From positions 1 through 13,117 of the forward strand of contig JADZFJ010000241.1 of assembly GCA_020849935.1 (NCBI GenBank): DNA of 13,117 nt, given 5' to 3'. The stretch comes from Crocinitomix sp. GTDB lineage: Bacteria; Bacteroidota; Bacteroidia; Flavobacteriales_D; Crocinitomicaceae. A program made the translations under genes and the position numbers. Positions 1 to 5,025 of the stretch are shown piece by piece (position 1 is the first letter of the stretch; every line of letters begins with the position of its first letter). A model generated the notes under the pieces. It was given only the letters and a program-made list of their open reading frames with translations, was not told the DNA's origin and did not search any database.

Positions 1-483
1 GAAAATCGGAGAAAGTGCAAGCACCATCGCATTATTTCCAGCAAAACCTATTGTCGAAATTTGACCGTCAGAAGTTAATTCGTAGGTTTCAAATTTGTTG
101 GCTCGCCTCAAGTACCCCATTTCAAAAGAAAGGCCAAGTTGAAAATTTTTACGCAATTTGGTGCGCAAAAAAGTCACCCCCATATTTGTAAAATACCCCG
201 TGTGATTATTCGGAAAAGAGTACAAACCAAGGTTATAATCCAGAAATAATTCTTTCAATTTTAACTTATTCCCAAATTTAGTTTGGCGCGAATTCAACCG
301 ATAATTTTTTGATTTTTCCCGAGAATAAAAATTATACGAGGTGCCAATTTTTATCCCTGGATGAATTCCGTTTTCACCATAAAATCCTACGCTAATGGGA
401 AGTTCTTTGAAGGAGAAATTTTGTGCTTTTGATCCAAATGCAATAAGCACCAATAGAATCAAAAAAATATTTCGATGTGTCAT
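1..483 (-). CDS. Secreted/outer-membrane protein, C-terminus off window
   Basis: This reading frame opens with ATG at 481-483 and stays open for 161 codons to the left edge, so only the N-terminal part is visible. It begins with a clear signal peptide (MTHRNIFLILLVLIAFGSKAQ), ending in the A-Q cleavage context usual in Bacteroidota. The mature part alternates polar and aromatic residues in short beta-strand-like stretches (SVGFYGENG, IKIGTSYNFYS, LFLDYNLGLYSF, FQLGLSFEMGYL), as in outer-membrane beta-barrels or barrel-associated proteins. I do not recognise the family. The DUF4252-like gene lies upstream on the same strand, 116 bases away, so co-transcription is possible but not shown. The barrel assignment is inference from the strand pattern; the secretion call is firmer. 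Confidence 0.7.
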   Translation of the reverse strand, partial: MTHRNIFLILLVLIAFGSKAQNFSFKELPISVGFYGENGIHPGIKIGTSYNFYSREKSKNYRLNSRQTKFGNKLKLKELFLDYNLGLYSFPNNHTGYFTNMGVTFLRTKLRKNFQLGLSFEMGYLRRANKFETYELTSDGQISTIGFAGNNAMVLALSPIF

Positions 484-599
484 TCGTTTGTTTTTAATGT
501 TTTCTGATGAGCAGGTCAAGTCAGACGCTTGATCATCCACACATAAATAGGTGTAACTAACTCAAACGATAAAAATAGTTTTTTTTGAGATTATTTCAC

Positions 600-1070
600 C
601 TACAATTCTTTCGAAAGTTCGGGCAAATAATTTATTTGTTCGTCGGTGAGTTTGCCTTTTCCGATCATTAAAAGAAACTGTGTTTGCGTTTCGACAACGG
701 CAAAGATATTTCGAACGGTACCCTTATTTTTTGTTCCAAATACACTCACCGTGCGGCTCCCATCGATTTTTTCTAAAAGCAATTGATAGTTTCCCTTTGC
801 TTTTTTCGCTAGGTCGACATACGATTTCACACGAACTTGATCACCGCCAGTGTAGTTTAGATATTTTAAAGCCGTCATCGATTTTAGCAGTTCTATCGCC
901 TCAACATACTCCTCTTCCACCAATAAAGCGGCCATTTTAGGTGGCACAACTCGCGCCTCAACACCAGGATCATCTTTATAAATTTTATAATAATCATCAA
1001 TCGGGTGACCAAAACCTATTCCCATTCCGCAGAATAGTATCACCAAAAATATGCTCCTAATTGCCTTCAT
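600..1070 (-). CDS. DUF4252-like secreted protein
   Basis: A 156-residue protein if translation starts at the ATG at 1068-1070. An in-frame GTG at 1079 is possible, but the ATG directly precedes the basic, hydrophobic signal peptide (MKAIRSIFLVILFCGMGIG) and is preferred. The Cys in the signal region has Phe before it, so it is a poor lipobox. The mature part starts IDDYYKIYKDDPGVEARVVP, has a central segment AIELLKSMTALKYL, a later NYQLLLEKIDG, then VSVFGTKNKGTVRNIFAVVE, and ends with a FLLMIGKGKLTDEQINYL segment. This order (an opening Y-x-x-x-x-G-V segment, an L-x-x-L helix, a Y-x-x-L-L stretch, an 'FLLMIGKGKL' strand) fits the DUF4252 family of small envelope proteins in Bacteroidota, whose function is unknown. 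The family call rests on recognised pattern only, without alignment. Confidence 0.7.
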   Translation of the reverse strand: MKAIRSIFLVILFCGMGIGFGHPIDDYYKIYKDDPGVEARVVPPKMAALLVEEEYVEAIELLKSMTALKYLNYTGGDQVRVKSYVDLAKKAKGNYQLLLEKIDGSRTVSVFGTKNKGTVRNIFAVVETQTQFLLMIGKGKLTDEQINYLPELSKEL

Positions 1071-1408
1071 CTCCAACACCTTTAATTTTTTAATGAAACG
1101 ATTAAAGGTTGATTTGTTACAAAAATGTAGTGAGTTTAAGTGGTCTCAGAAAATTCTTTCGCATAATAAATCCGGCAATTAATTTTTATTTTCTTGAATT
1201 AAGGCATTATCATTGGCTCAAAACGATCAATCAAAAATTGGTCAATCAAACGTTAAACATCTTTAAATTGGTTGATTTATACTTAATTCTATGAATAGAT
1301 AAATTTTTCGAACCGAATATGAATTAAAATGACCAGTTATGGGAAATAAATTGTAAAAATGATTGATTCGGATTATTATCGCCCCAAACACAACTAAAAT
1401 TTAAGAAG
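1071..1408. other. Repeat-containing intergenic tract upstream of peptide gene
   Basis: This AT-rich stretch separates the divergent DUF4252-like and peptide genes. It holds a hairpin repeat at its left end (1079-1108; second copy at 1843-1872) and a fragment at 1145-1170 that matches the array unit at 3519-3545. A cluster of related TTGGT(C/T) words follows around 1238-1275. I see no convincing TAnnTTTG box for the peptide gene; TAAATTGT at 1347-1354 is the nearest imperfect match. A 61-codon plus-strand frame at 1109-1294 has no start context or recognisable features and is not called. Confidence 0.6.
1076..1125. repeat. 50-bp direct repeat, copy 1, with conserved hairpin
   Basis: About three quarters of the bases match the copy at 1840-1889 in the same orientation. 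Each contains an 8-bp inverted repeat around a 14-base loop. Here the arms are CCTTTAAT (1079-1086) and ATTAAAGG (1101-1108). In the other copy both arms have changed at the same pair (T-A to A-T), and a C-G pair became T-G, so pairing is kept. This points to a structured element rather than a chance match. The copy lies directly upstream of the minus-strand DUF4252-like gene start and could act in its leader. Confidence 0.6.
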
Positions 1409-1567
1409 ATGAAAATCGAAAAAAAGAAAATGTTCAATGCTTTTGAAAAAAATAAATTGGTTAATACAAACAAAATTTTTGGTGGAGATCATAAACGTCC
1501 CGGTGGAATTGGTGGTGGTACAGGCGAAGATGCGGGTGGAGCTTTAGGTGGCAAACTTGGAGGTTAA
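1409..1567 (+). CDS. Small GG-leader-like, glycine-rich peptide (candidate RiPP precursor)
   Basis: A 52-codon frame from ATG (1409-1411) to TAA (1565-1567). The N-terminal half is charged and leader-like; MFNAFEKNKLVNTNKIFGG (residues 8-26) fits the F-x-x-F-E-x-x-K-L-x-N-x-x-x-I-x-G-G pattern of leader peptides in Bacteroidota ribosomal peptides that are cut after Gly-Gly. The 26 residues after Gly26 contain 12 glycines, start DHKRPGG, include TGED and end GGKLGG. There is no Cys or Ser and only one Thr, so thioether-type modification is unlikely; crosslinking through Lys, Asp, Glu or Thr remains possible. No modification enzyme, peptidase or ABC exporter is visible here. A hairpin with a T-run lies 27 bases after the stop. 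The coding call rests on leader pattern and composition; the RiPP idea is inference. It could also be a simple glycine-rich secreted or structural peptide. Confidence 0.6.
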   Translation: MKIEKKKMFNAFEKNKLVNTNKIFGGDHKRPGGIGGGTGEDAGGALGGKLGG

Positions 1568-1579
1568 GTTTGGGTTTTA

Positions 1580-1641
1580 GTGATTCCAATTTAGGTGAAA
1601 TGACATAGGTAAAATAATGGTCGTTTCATTGATCTTTTTTT
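1580..1641. repeat. 62-bp hairpin repeat, copy 1
   Basis: This is one of three 62-base copies in direct orientation (others at 3432-3493 and 3639-3700). All share GTGAT(T/C)CCAATT, then a GTGAAATGAC-like left arm, a spacer, a TCGTTTCA(C/T) right arm and a final run of seven T. No gap is needed to align the copies. This one sits just after the peptide gene. Confidence 0.75.
1595..1641 (+). terminator. Possible terminator of the peptide gene
   Basis: GTGAAATGAC (1595-1604) can pair with GTCGTTTCAT (1620-1629) using two G-T pairs, around a 15-base loop. A run of seven T (1635-1641) follows five bases later. The position after the peptide stop fits an intrinsic terminator, but the long loop and offset T-run weaken it, and it is part of a repeated element. 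Confidence 0.4.
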
Positions 1642-1835
1642 AATATCCAAATGTAGGTATCTTTTTATTAGAACCTTTTCCTGCTATTCGCTTTAGTCCC
1701 GACATCCCGTCCCCAACTCGTTGGGGATCGGCATCGTCGGGAGCTATCGCTGCTATCAGGGGTATTGTCTTATCCTCGCGCTCATTTAGCAGTAGCGAAA
1801 TGTGAGTGTTCTTCAATCGGCATTTGTAATGCCGC
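1642..1835. repeat. REP/BIME-like non-coding repeat element
   Basis: This stretch is richer in GC than its surroundings. It contains a long imperfect hairpin at 1697-1742 (outer arms TCCCGAC and GTCGGGA, inner arms CCCCAAC and GTTGGGG) and a second hairpin at 1818-1834 (CGGCATT, loop TGT, AATGCCG). Such GC-rich paired hairpins, including the CGGCATT...AATGCCG unit, resemble dispersed non-coding repeats seen between genes in Bacteroidota genomes. A 67-codon minus-strand frame across it is a by-product of the repeat. The REP/BIME label is pattern recognition; genome copy number cannot be seen here. Confidence 0.55.
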
Positions 1836-1839
1836 CCCA

Positions 1840-1889
1840 ACACTATTAATTTTTTATTGAAACAATTAATGGTTAATTGGTCACAAAAA
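1840..1889. repeat. 50-bp direct repeat, copy 2, with conserved hairpin
   Basis: Second copy of the element at 1076-1125. Its arms CTATTAAT (1843-1850) and ATTAATGG (1865-1872) flank a 14-base loop and pair over eight positions with one T-G pair. Differences from copy 1 fall on both sides of the stem at the same pair. It lies 72 bases upstream of the T9SS propeller gene start. Confidence 0.6.
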
Positions 1890-1936
1890 ATTCTGATGGT
1901 TGAATAGGGAAATGAATTTTGGTAAGCGACATTAAT

Positions 1937-1944
1937 TAAATTTG
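1937..1944 (+). promoter_or_regulatory. -7 promoter box of the T9SS propeller gene
   Basis: TAAATTTG matches the Bacteroidota TAnnTTTG box, 16 bases before the ATG at 1961. A TTTG lies at 1918-1921, but its 15-base spacing is shorter than the usual roughly 19. The leader would be very short, so the call is tentative. Confidence 0.4.
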
Positions 1945-1960
1945 GATTAAAATAAAAAAG

Positions 1961-3283
1961 ATGCTACGAACTATTTTTTTAATATCATTTATAGTCAATT
2001 TAATTAATGTTTTTGGTCAAGAAAACTGGGATAAACATCTTTCTCCCGTAGTAGAACGGAGCGCTGTATTCCCAAATTGGAAAGGCTTGGCAACAGCAGA
2101 TGCTTGCGTGATTAGACAAAATGACACTTTAAAAATGTGGTATGTTGGCAGTGGTTGGTTAAATGCATCTGATGATTGTCCGCATGTTAGAATAGGTTAT
2201 GCTTGGTCGTTAAATGGAATTGATTGGAATGAGTTTGAAGAAAACCCAGTTTTAGACCTTGGATCCGATTCTACAGATTTTGATTTTGATGGCACCGAAA
2301 CACCGACAGTAATTTATGACCAAGCGGCACCAGTGAACGAACGCTATAAAATGTGGTATGCCGGAAGGAATTCCCGTTGCATGCCTATAAACGATCATAA
2401 ATTGGGATATGCTACCTCTCCAAATGGAATTGAATGGACGAAATACGAAGGGAATCCAGTATTTCAAGCCGGTCCTGCTGAATCTTGGTTTAATTCATTC
2501 GTAAGCAGTCCTTGTGTAGTTAAAATTGGTGATAATTACCAAATGTGGTTTACAGCGCCAGATCTTATATTAAATGGTCAGCCAACAGATGGACATGGTA
2601 ATATTGGCTATGCAACTTCCATCGATGGGATAAATTGGGAATTATTCGACGAACCAGTTTTAATTGCCGGAGCAGAAGACAACTGGGATTCAGCTTCATG
2701 CGCCGAACCAAGTGTTGTGTATTTCGATAATCACTATTATATGTTTTATTCTGCACTTGATCAGTGGGAAATAGAAAATTTTCAAGTAGGATTTGCAAAA
2801 TCAACGGACGGAATAAATTGGACTAAATCGGCTTTAAACCCTGTTTTAACGATTGGTGAATCTGGAACATGGGACTATTATTGGGCTTCTCATCCAACGG
2901 TTTTATACAATTCTACTGAGGGGAGGTTTGAAATGTGGTATACTGGAAGAGATACAGATACAATCGAATCATTAGATGGATATTTTTGGGATATTGGTTT
3001 CGCCAGTACGCCTGTCTTACTAAATATTAATGAGTCTAACATACATGAAAATTTACCATATCCAAACCCCTGTCCTGATTTTTTAACCATTCCTGTGAGT
3101 GCACCAGTTGATCGAATCATGATTCAAAATTTAACTGGTTCGATGGTCAAAGAATTAAATTATTCGAATTATGACACACATATTGTGGTCGATCTTACAG
3201 AATTTTCTCAAGGCGAATACCTAATCAGTTTATTAAATTGGTCAGGGATGCCCTTTCAACAAATAAAAATTGTTAGACATTAA
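1961..3283 (+). CDS. T9SS-exported five-bladed beta-propeller, glycosidase-like
   Basis: A 440-residue protein with an N-terminal signal peptide (residues 1-20, ending VFGQ). It has repeated propeller blade motifs. The outer motif G-[YF]-A-x-S-x-[ND]-G-I-[DEN]-W occurs at about 79-89, 149-159, 216-226 and 277-287. It alternates with M-[WF]-[YF] strands at about 59 (MWYVG), 131 (MWYAG), 195 (MWFTA), 261 (MFYSA) and 325 (MWYTG). This is the pattern of five-bladed propellers of the GH43/GH32/GH130-like type. Asp and Glu residues are frequent, but I cannot assign the catalytic acid and base, so enzyme activity is unproven. Residues from about 364 to 440 (LPYPNPCPDFLTI ... GEYLISLLN ... IKIVRH) form a typical type A T9SS sorting domain, so the protein is expected to be secreted or surface-attached through T9SS. 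It stands alone between repeat-rich tracts. Confidence 0.85.
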   Translation: MLRTIFLISFIVNLINVFGQENWDKHLSPVVERSAVFPNWKGLATADACVIRQNDTLKMWYVGSGWLNASDDCPHVRIGYAWSLNGIDWNEFEENPVLDLGSDSTDFDFDGTETPTVIYDQAAPVNERYKMWYAGRNSRCMPINDHKLGYATSPNGIEWTKYEGNPVFQAGPAESWFNSFVSSPCVVKIGDNYQMWFTAPDLILNGQPTDGHGNIGYATSIDGINWELFDEPVLIAGAEDNWDSASCAEPSVVYFDNHYYMFYSALDQWEIENFQVGFAKSTDGINWTKSALNPVLTIGESGTWDYYWASHPTVLYNSTEGRFEMWYTGRDTDTIESLDGYFWDIGFASTPVLLNINESNIHENLPYPNPCPDFLTIPVSAPVDRIMIQNLTGSMVKELNYSNYDTHIVVDLTEFSQGEYLISLLNWSGMPFQQIKIVRH

Positions 3284-3431
3284 TGCGTTAATCTTCAAAA
3301 CAATGTTTCGTATAAAAAAAGGCCTGGTTGTCGCTGGAACTTGATTTGAGATGGAGGTTTTAAGGGGTTCAGGGCAGAGGGGGATTGCTGAGGATTGAGT
3401 TTGGGTGTGAGTTATGAGGATGGTGGTTAGT

Positions 3432-3493
3432 GTGATCCCAATTGAGGTAAAATGACACAAGTAAAATAATGGTCGTTTCACTTATCTTTTTTT
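3432..3493. repeat. 62-bp hairpin repeat, copy 2
   Basis: Same element as at 1580-1641, aligned without gaps. The left arm is GTAAAATGAC, which gives one mismatch to GTCGTTTCAC. It ends in seven T. Confidence 0.75.
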
Positions 3494-3537
3494 CTCCTCA
3501 ATAATTTTCTTGAGCAAACTCAGAAAATTCAATCGCA

Positions 3538-3563
3538 TAAAAAAAGCCCAGCTATTGCTGGAC
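3538..3563 (-). terminator. Duplicate of the tRNA-Ser terminator
   Basis: On the minus strand the stem GTCCAGC...GCTGGGC (3546-3563) is followed by a run of T. It is the copy, 207 bases away, of the tRNA-Ser terminator at 3745-3770. The loop differs but the stem is unchanged. The leftmost array unit has a decayed version around 3314-3340. Confidence 0.6.
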
Positions 3564-3577
3564 CTTGATTTTCCTTG

Positions 3578-3593
3578 CGGAGAGAGGGGGATT
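3578..3593 (-). pseudogene. tRNA-Ser 3'-end fragment
   Basis: These bases equal the last 16 bases of the intact tRNA-Ser gene (3785-3800): the discriminator, the 3' acceptor strand and the 3' half of the T arm. The match stops abruptly inside the T loop, where the sequence changes to ACTAAGG. A weaker copy lies at about 3372-3386. Such a truncated tail next to an intact tRNA is what a site-specific integrase usually leaves, but slippage or unequal exchange would also explain it. Confidence 0.6.
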
Positions 3594-3638
3594 ACTAAGG
3601 ATTGAGTTCGAGTGTGAGTTATGAGGATTTTGGTTAGT

Positions 3639-3700
3639 GTGATCCCAATTGAGGTGAAATGACACAAGTAAAATCAAGATCGTTTCACTCCTCTTTTTTT
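3639..3700. repeat. 62-bp hairpin repeat, copy 3
   Basis: Aligned without gaps to 1580-1641 and 3432-3493. Left arm GTGAAATGAC; right arm ATCGTTTCAC, with one end mismatch. It lies exactly 207 bases after copy 2. Confidence 0.75.
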
Positions 3701-3744
3701 CCACTCAATAATTTTCTTGAGCAAGCTGAGAAAATTCTATCGCA

Positions 3745-3770
3745 TAAAAAAAGCCCAGCAAATGCTGGAC
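3745..3770 (-). terminator. Rho-independent terminator of tRNA-Ser
   Basis: On the minus strand the stem GTCCAGC (3764-3770) pairs with GCTGGGC (3753-3759) across a four-base loop, with one G-T pair, followed by seven or more T (3746-3752). It starts 14 bases after the tRNA 3' end. Confidence 0.8.
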
Positions 3771-3784
3771 CTTGATTTTCCTTG

Positions 3785-3869
3785 CGGAGAGAGGGGGATT
3801 CGAACCCCCGTTACGTTACCGTAAACACGCTTTCCAAGCGTGCGCGTTCAGCCACTCTGCCACCTCTCC
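3785..3869 (-). tRNA. tRNA-Ser (anticodon GGA)
   Basis: An 85-base serine tRNA. The acceptor strand GGAGAGG pairs with TCTCTCC (one G-T pair), with G as discriminator. The anticodon stem CACGC/GCGTG holds the loop TTGGAAA with anticodon GGA, which reads UCC and UCU. The long variable arm expected of class II tRNAs is present (TTACG, GTAA, CGTAA), and the T arm is GGGGG-TTCGAAT-CCCCC. The 3' CCA is not encoded (CAA follows), so it must be added after transcription. The gene is the rightmost unit of the tandem array to its left, which repeats its 3' end. Confidence 0.95.
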
Positions 3870-3901
3870 TTAATTCAAACTGTCAAAGACAATTTGGGGT
3901 G

Positions 3902-3909
3902 CAAATATA
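3902..3909 (-). promoter_or_regulatory. -7 promoter box of tRNA-Ser
   Basis: On the minus strand TATATTTG matches TAnnTTTG, ending 32 bases before the tRNA 5' end. No clear TTTG was found at the expected distance upstream. Confidence 0.5.
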
Positions 3910-4103
3910 AGCATTTGAAGGTTAAACTTCGGTGATTTGTGATTAATTATTGTCAAGCTAATTCATTTTAGTAAACATTGCGAGGAATTTAATGGGTTTT
4001 CGCAATTTTGGTAAAAATAAAGGTCATTATTTAGAGGTTGAAATGGAAAATCAAAACACTCCGTATTTATACCTAGTTTATCCGTTTAAATACTTAAAAC
4101 ATG

Positions 4104-4136
4104 TTGATTTATAGCTACTTATATAGAATATTTTTG
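4104..4136 (+). promoter_or_regulatory. Promoter candidate of the four-gene secreted operon
   Basis: TATTTTTG (4129-4136) matches TAnnTTTG, with TTG at 4104-4106 as a weak -33 element 22 bases upstream. Transcription would start near 4143, giving a leader of about 50 bases. Confidence 0.45.
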
Positions 4137-4195
4137 TAGTAATTTAGGATTTAATTGATTTTTTTGTTTACATTCGATTCAATAAAAATTTAACT

Positions 4196-4615
4196 ATGAA
4201 AAAAGGAATTTTATTGCTGACCATCGTTTTGTTAAATGCAATTCATTTAAATGCAGAAATTATTATTACGAAATCAAATAGAGGTCTTTTTGGATATAAA
4301 CACATTGTTGAACAACAAGCGGAAGGACAGCATCGCCTTGATTGTAGTGACCCAGGAAGAATGAGCTGCAAGTCCAGTTTAGGCACCATTGTGGTTTCAT
4401 CAGAAAATGGAGATTTACAACCGTTTGAATTAAAGGAAACCCAATTTGATGCGATTGATTTGTATGTTGAATATCAATTATTATCGCTAAACGAATCGGG
4501 AAATTTTGTTTATGATAATTTATGTTTCGTTAAATTTTACTACGATCCAACTAACGATTTTCTAGAAATTCGGATTTATTCAATTCAAGAGGCACAATTA
4601 CTTAATTTAATTTAA
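4196..4615 (+). CDS. Small secreted protein with C-x-D-P-G-R-x-x-C pair, paralogue 1
   Basis: A 139-residue protein with a signal peptide (MKKGILLLTIVLLNAIHLNA). The mature part begins EIIITKSNRGLFGYKHIVE, then H-R-L-D-C-S-D-P-G-R-M-S-C with cysteines at residues 50 and 58, and a beta-rich C-terminus (FVKFYYDPTNDFLEIRIYS) with another Cys at 110. The next gene encodes a paralogue with the same layout and both paired cysteines at the same positions. The stop TAA overlaps the next ATG by one base (TAATG), so translation is probably coupled. I do not recognise the family. The Cys pair, eight residues apart, could form a disulfide in the periplasm or outside the cell. It is the first gene of the operon. 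Confidence 0.85.
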   Translation: MKKGILLLTIVLLNAIHLNAEIIITKSNRGLFGYKHIVEQQAEGQHRLDCSDPGRMSCKSSLGTIVVSSENGDLQPFELKETQFDAIDLYVEYQLLSLNESGNFVYDNLCFVKFYYDPTNDFLEIRIYSIQEAQLLNLI

Positions 4616-5025
4616 TGATGATAAAATTTGGCTTGGCAGGCTTAATAGTTTTTAACTGTCTTACTGCGTTTTCATATACAATTATTACCAAGGATAATGG
4701 TGGTTGGTTTGGTTTTCGAACGGTCACTGAATCCCATTCTGGACCAAATCATCAATTGGCATGTGCTGATCCTGGACGGTTGAAATGTGAATTTGGAACT
4801 GCATTTGGAGGGATCACGCAAGGCGTTGAGGTCATTAATTTAGAAAGTTTTGAACCGATTGAAAACATGATCCTTGATCTTTTGGCGATTGAAAATTCAA
4901 TATTAGCTGGAGAATTTTATTTCGAGTCAGATTTTTTTATTAAATATTCATACGAATTAAATACCGATAGATTAACCATCGAAATTTATACCCTTCATGA
5001 AGCAAGTTGCCTTGGCTTTATATAA
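4615..5025 (+). CDS. Small secreted protein with C-x-D-P-G-R-x-x-C pair, paralogue 2
   Basis: A 136-residue paralogue of the preceding protein. It starts at the ATG overlapping the previous stop by one base; a second ATG follows at once and is an equal alternative. Signal peptide about MMIKFGLAGLIVFNCLTAFS. Shared features are I-I-T-K-x-N-x-G-x-F-G near residue 23, H-Q-L-A-C-A-D-P-G-R-L-K-C with cysteines at 50 and 58, and the C-terminal strand pair FIKYSYE...LTIEIYTLHEA. Outside these blocks the two copies have diverged strongly, so the duplication is old and the Cys-DPGR block is under constraint. A further Cys sits near the end (residue 132). The last 29 bases overlap the next gene. Function unknown. 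Confidence 0.85.
   Translation: MMIKFGLAGLIVFNCLTAFSYTIITKDNGGWFGFRTVTESHSGPNHQLACADPGRLKCEFGTAFGGITQGVEVINLESFEPIENMILDLLAIENSILAGEFYFESDFFIKYSYELNTDRLTIEIYTLHEASCLGFI

Larger units (their letters stand above)
3309..3800. repeat. Tandem ~207-bp repeats carrying tRNA-Ser tail copies
   Basis: Three successive direct repeats end inside the intact tRNA-Ser gene. The segment at 3500-3593 recurs almost unchanged at 3707-3800, and 3377-3500 recurs at 3584-3707, all with a period of exactly 207. A more diverged leftmost unit starts near 3309 and carries 18 extra bases. Each unit contains a terminator-like hairpin, a copy of the last bases of tRNA-Ser (the GAGGGGGATT core at 3377, 3584 and 3791), about 45 bases of unrelated sequence, the 62-bp hairpin repeat and a CTCAGAAAATTC-like word. 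Two minus-strand frames here (3242-3481, 3482-3667) look like paralogues only because the repeat is translated twice; I do not call them genes. Confidence 0.85.
3870..4195. other. Intergenic region between divergent tRNA-Ser and secreted operon
   Basis: This region carries the minus-strand promoter box of tRNA-Ser near its left end and a plus-strand promoter candidate for the four-gene operon near 4104-4136. A 40-codon plus-strand frame (3992-4114) ends where that promoter would lie and has no recognisable features, so it is not called. I see no other structure. Confidence 0.6.

Noticed and set aside
1109..1294. 61-codon plus-strand frame upstream of the peptide gene
   Set aside because: Starts at a TTG within the direct repeat, has an AT-driven composition and no motif.
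1640..1843. 67-codon minus-strand frame
   Set aside because: It reads through the REP-like hairpins; its composition follows the GC-rich repeat, not a protein family.
3242..3667. Two minus-strand frames with similar N-termini that look like a small gene family
   Set aside because: They share sequence only because both lie on the 207-bp repeat and the 62-bp hairpin. One also overlaps the end of the T9SS gene. There is no start context or recognisable domain.
3309..3800. CRISPR-like array
   Set aside because: The repeated unit is about 207 bases long with tRNA tail and terminator inside. There are no short, regular repeats with unique spacers, and no cas genes nearby.
3992..4114. 40-codon plus-strand frame before the secreted operon
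   Set aside because: No signal peptide, leader motif or paralogue. Its end overlaps the likely promoter of the operon.
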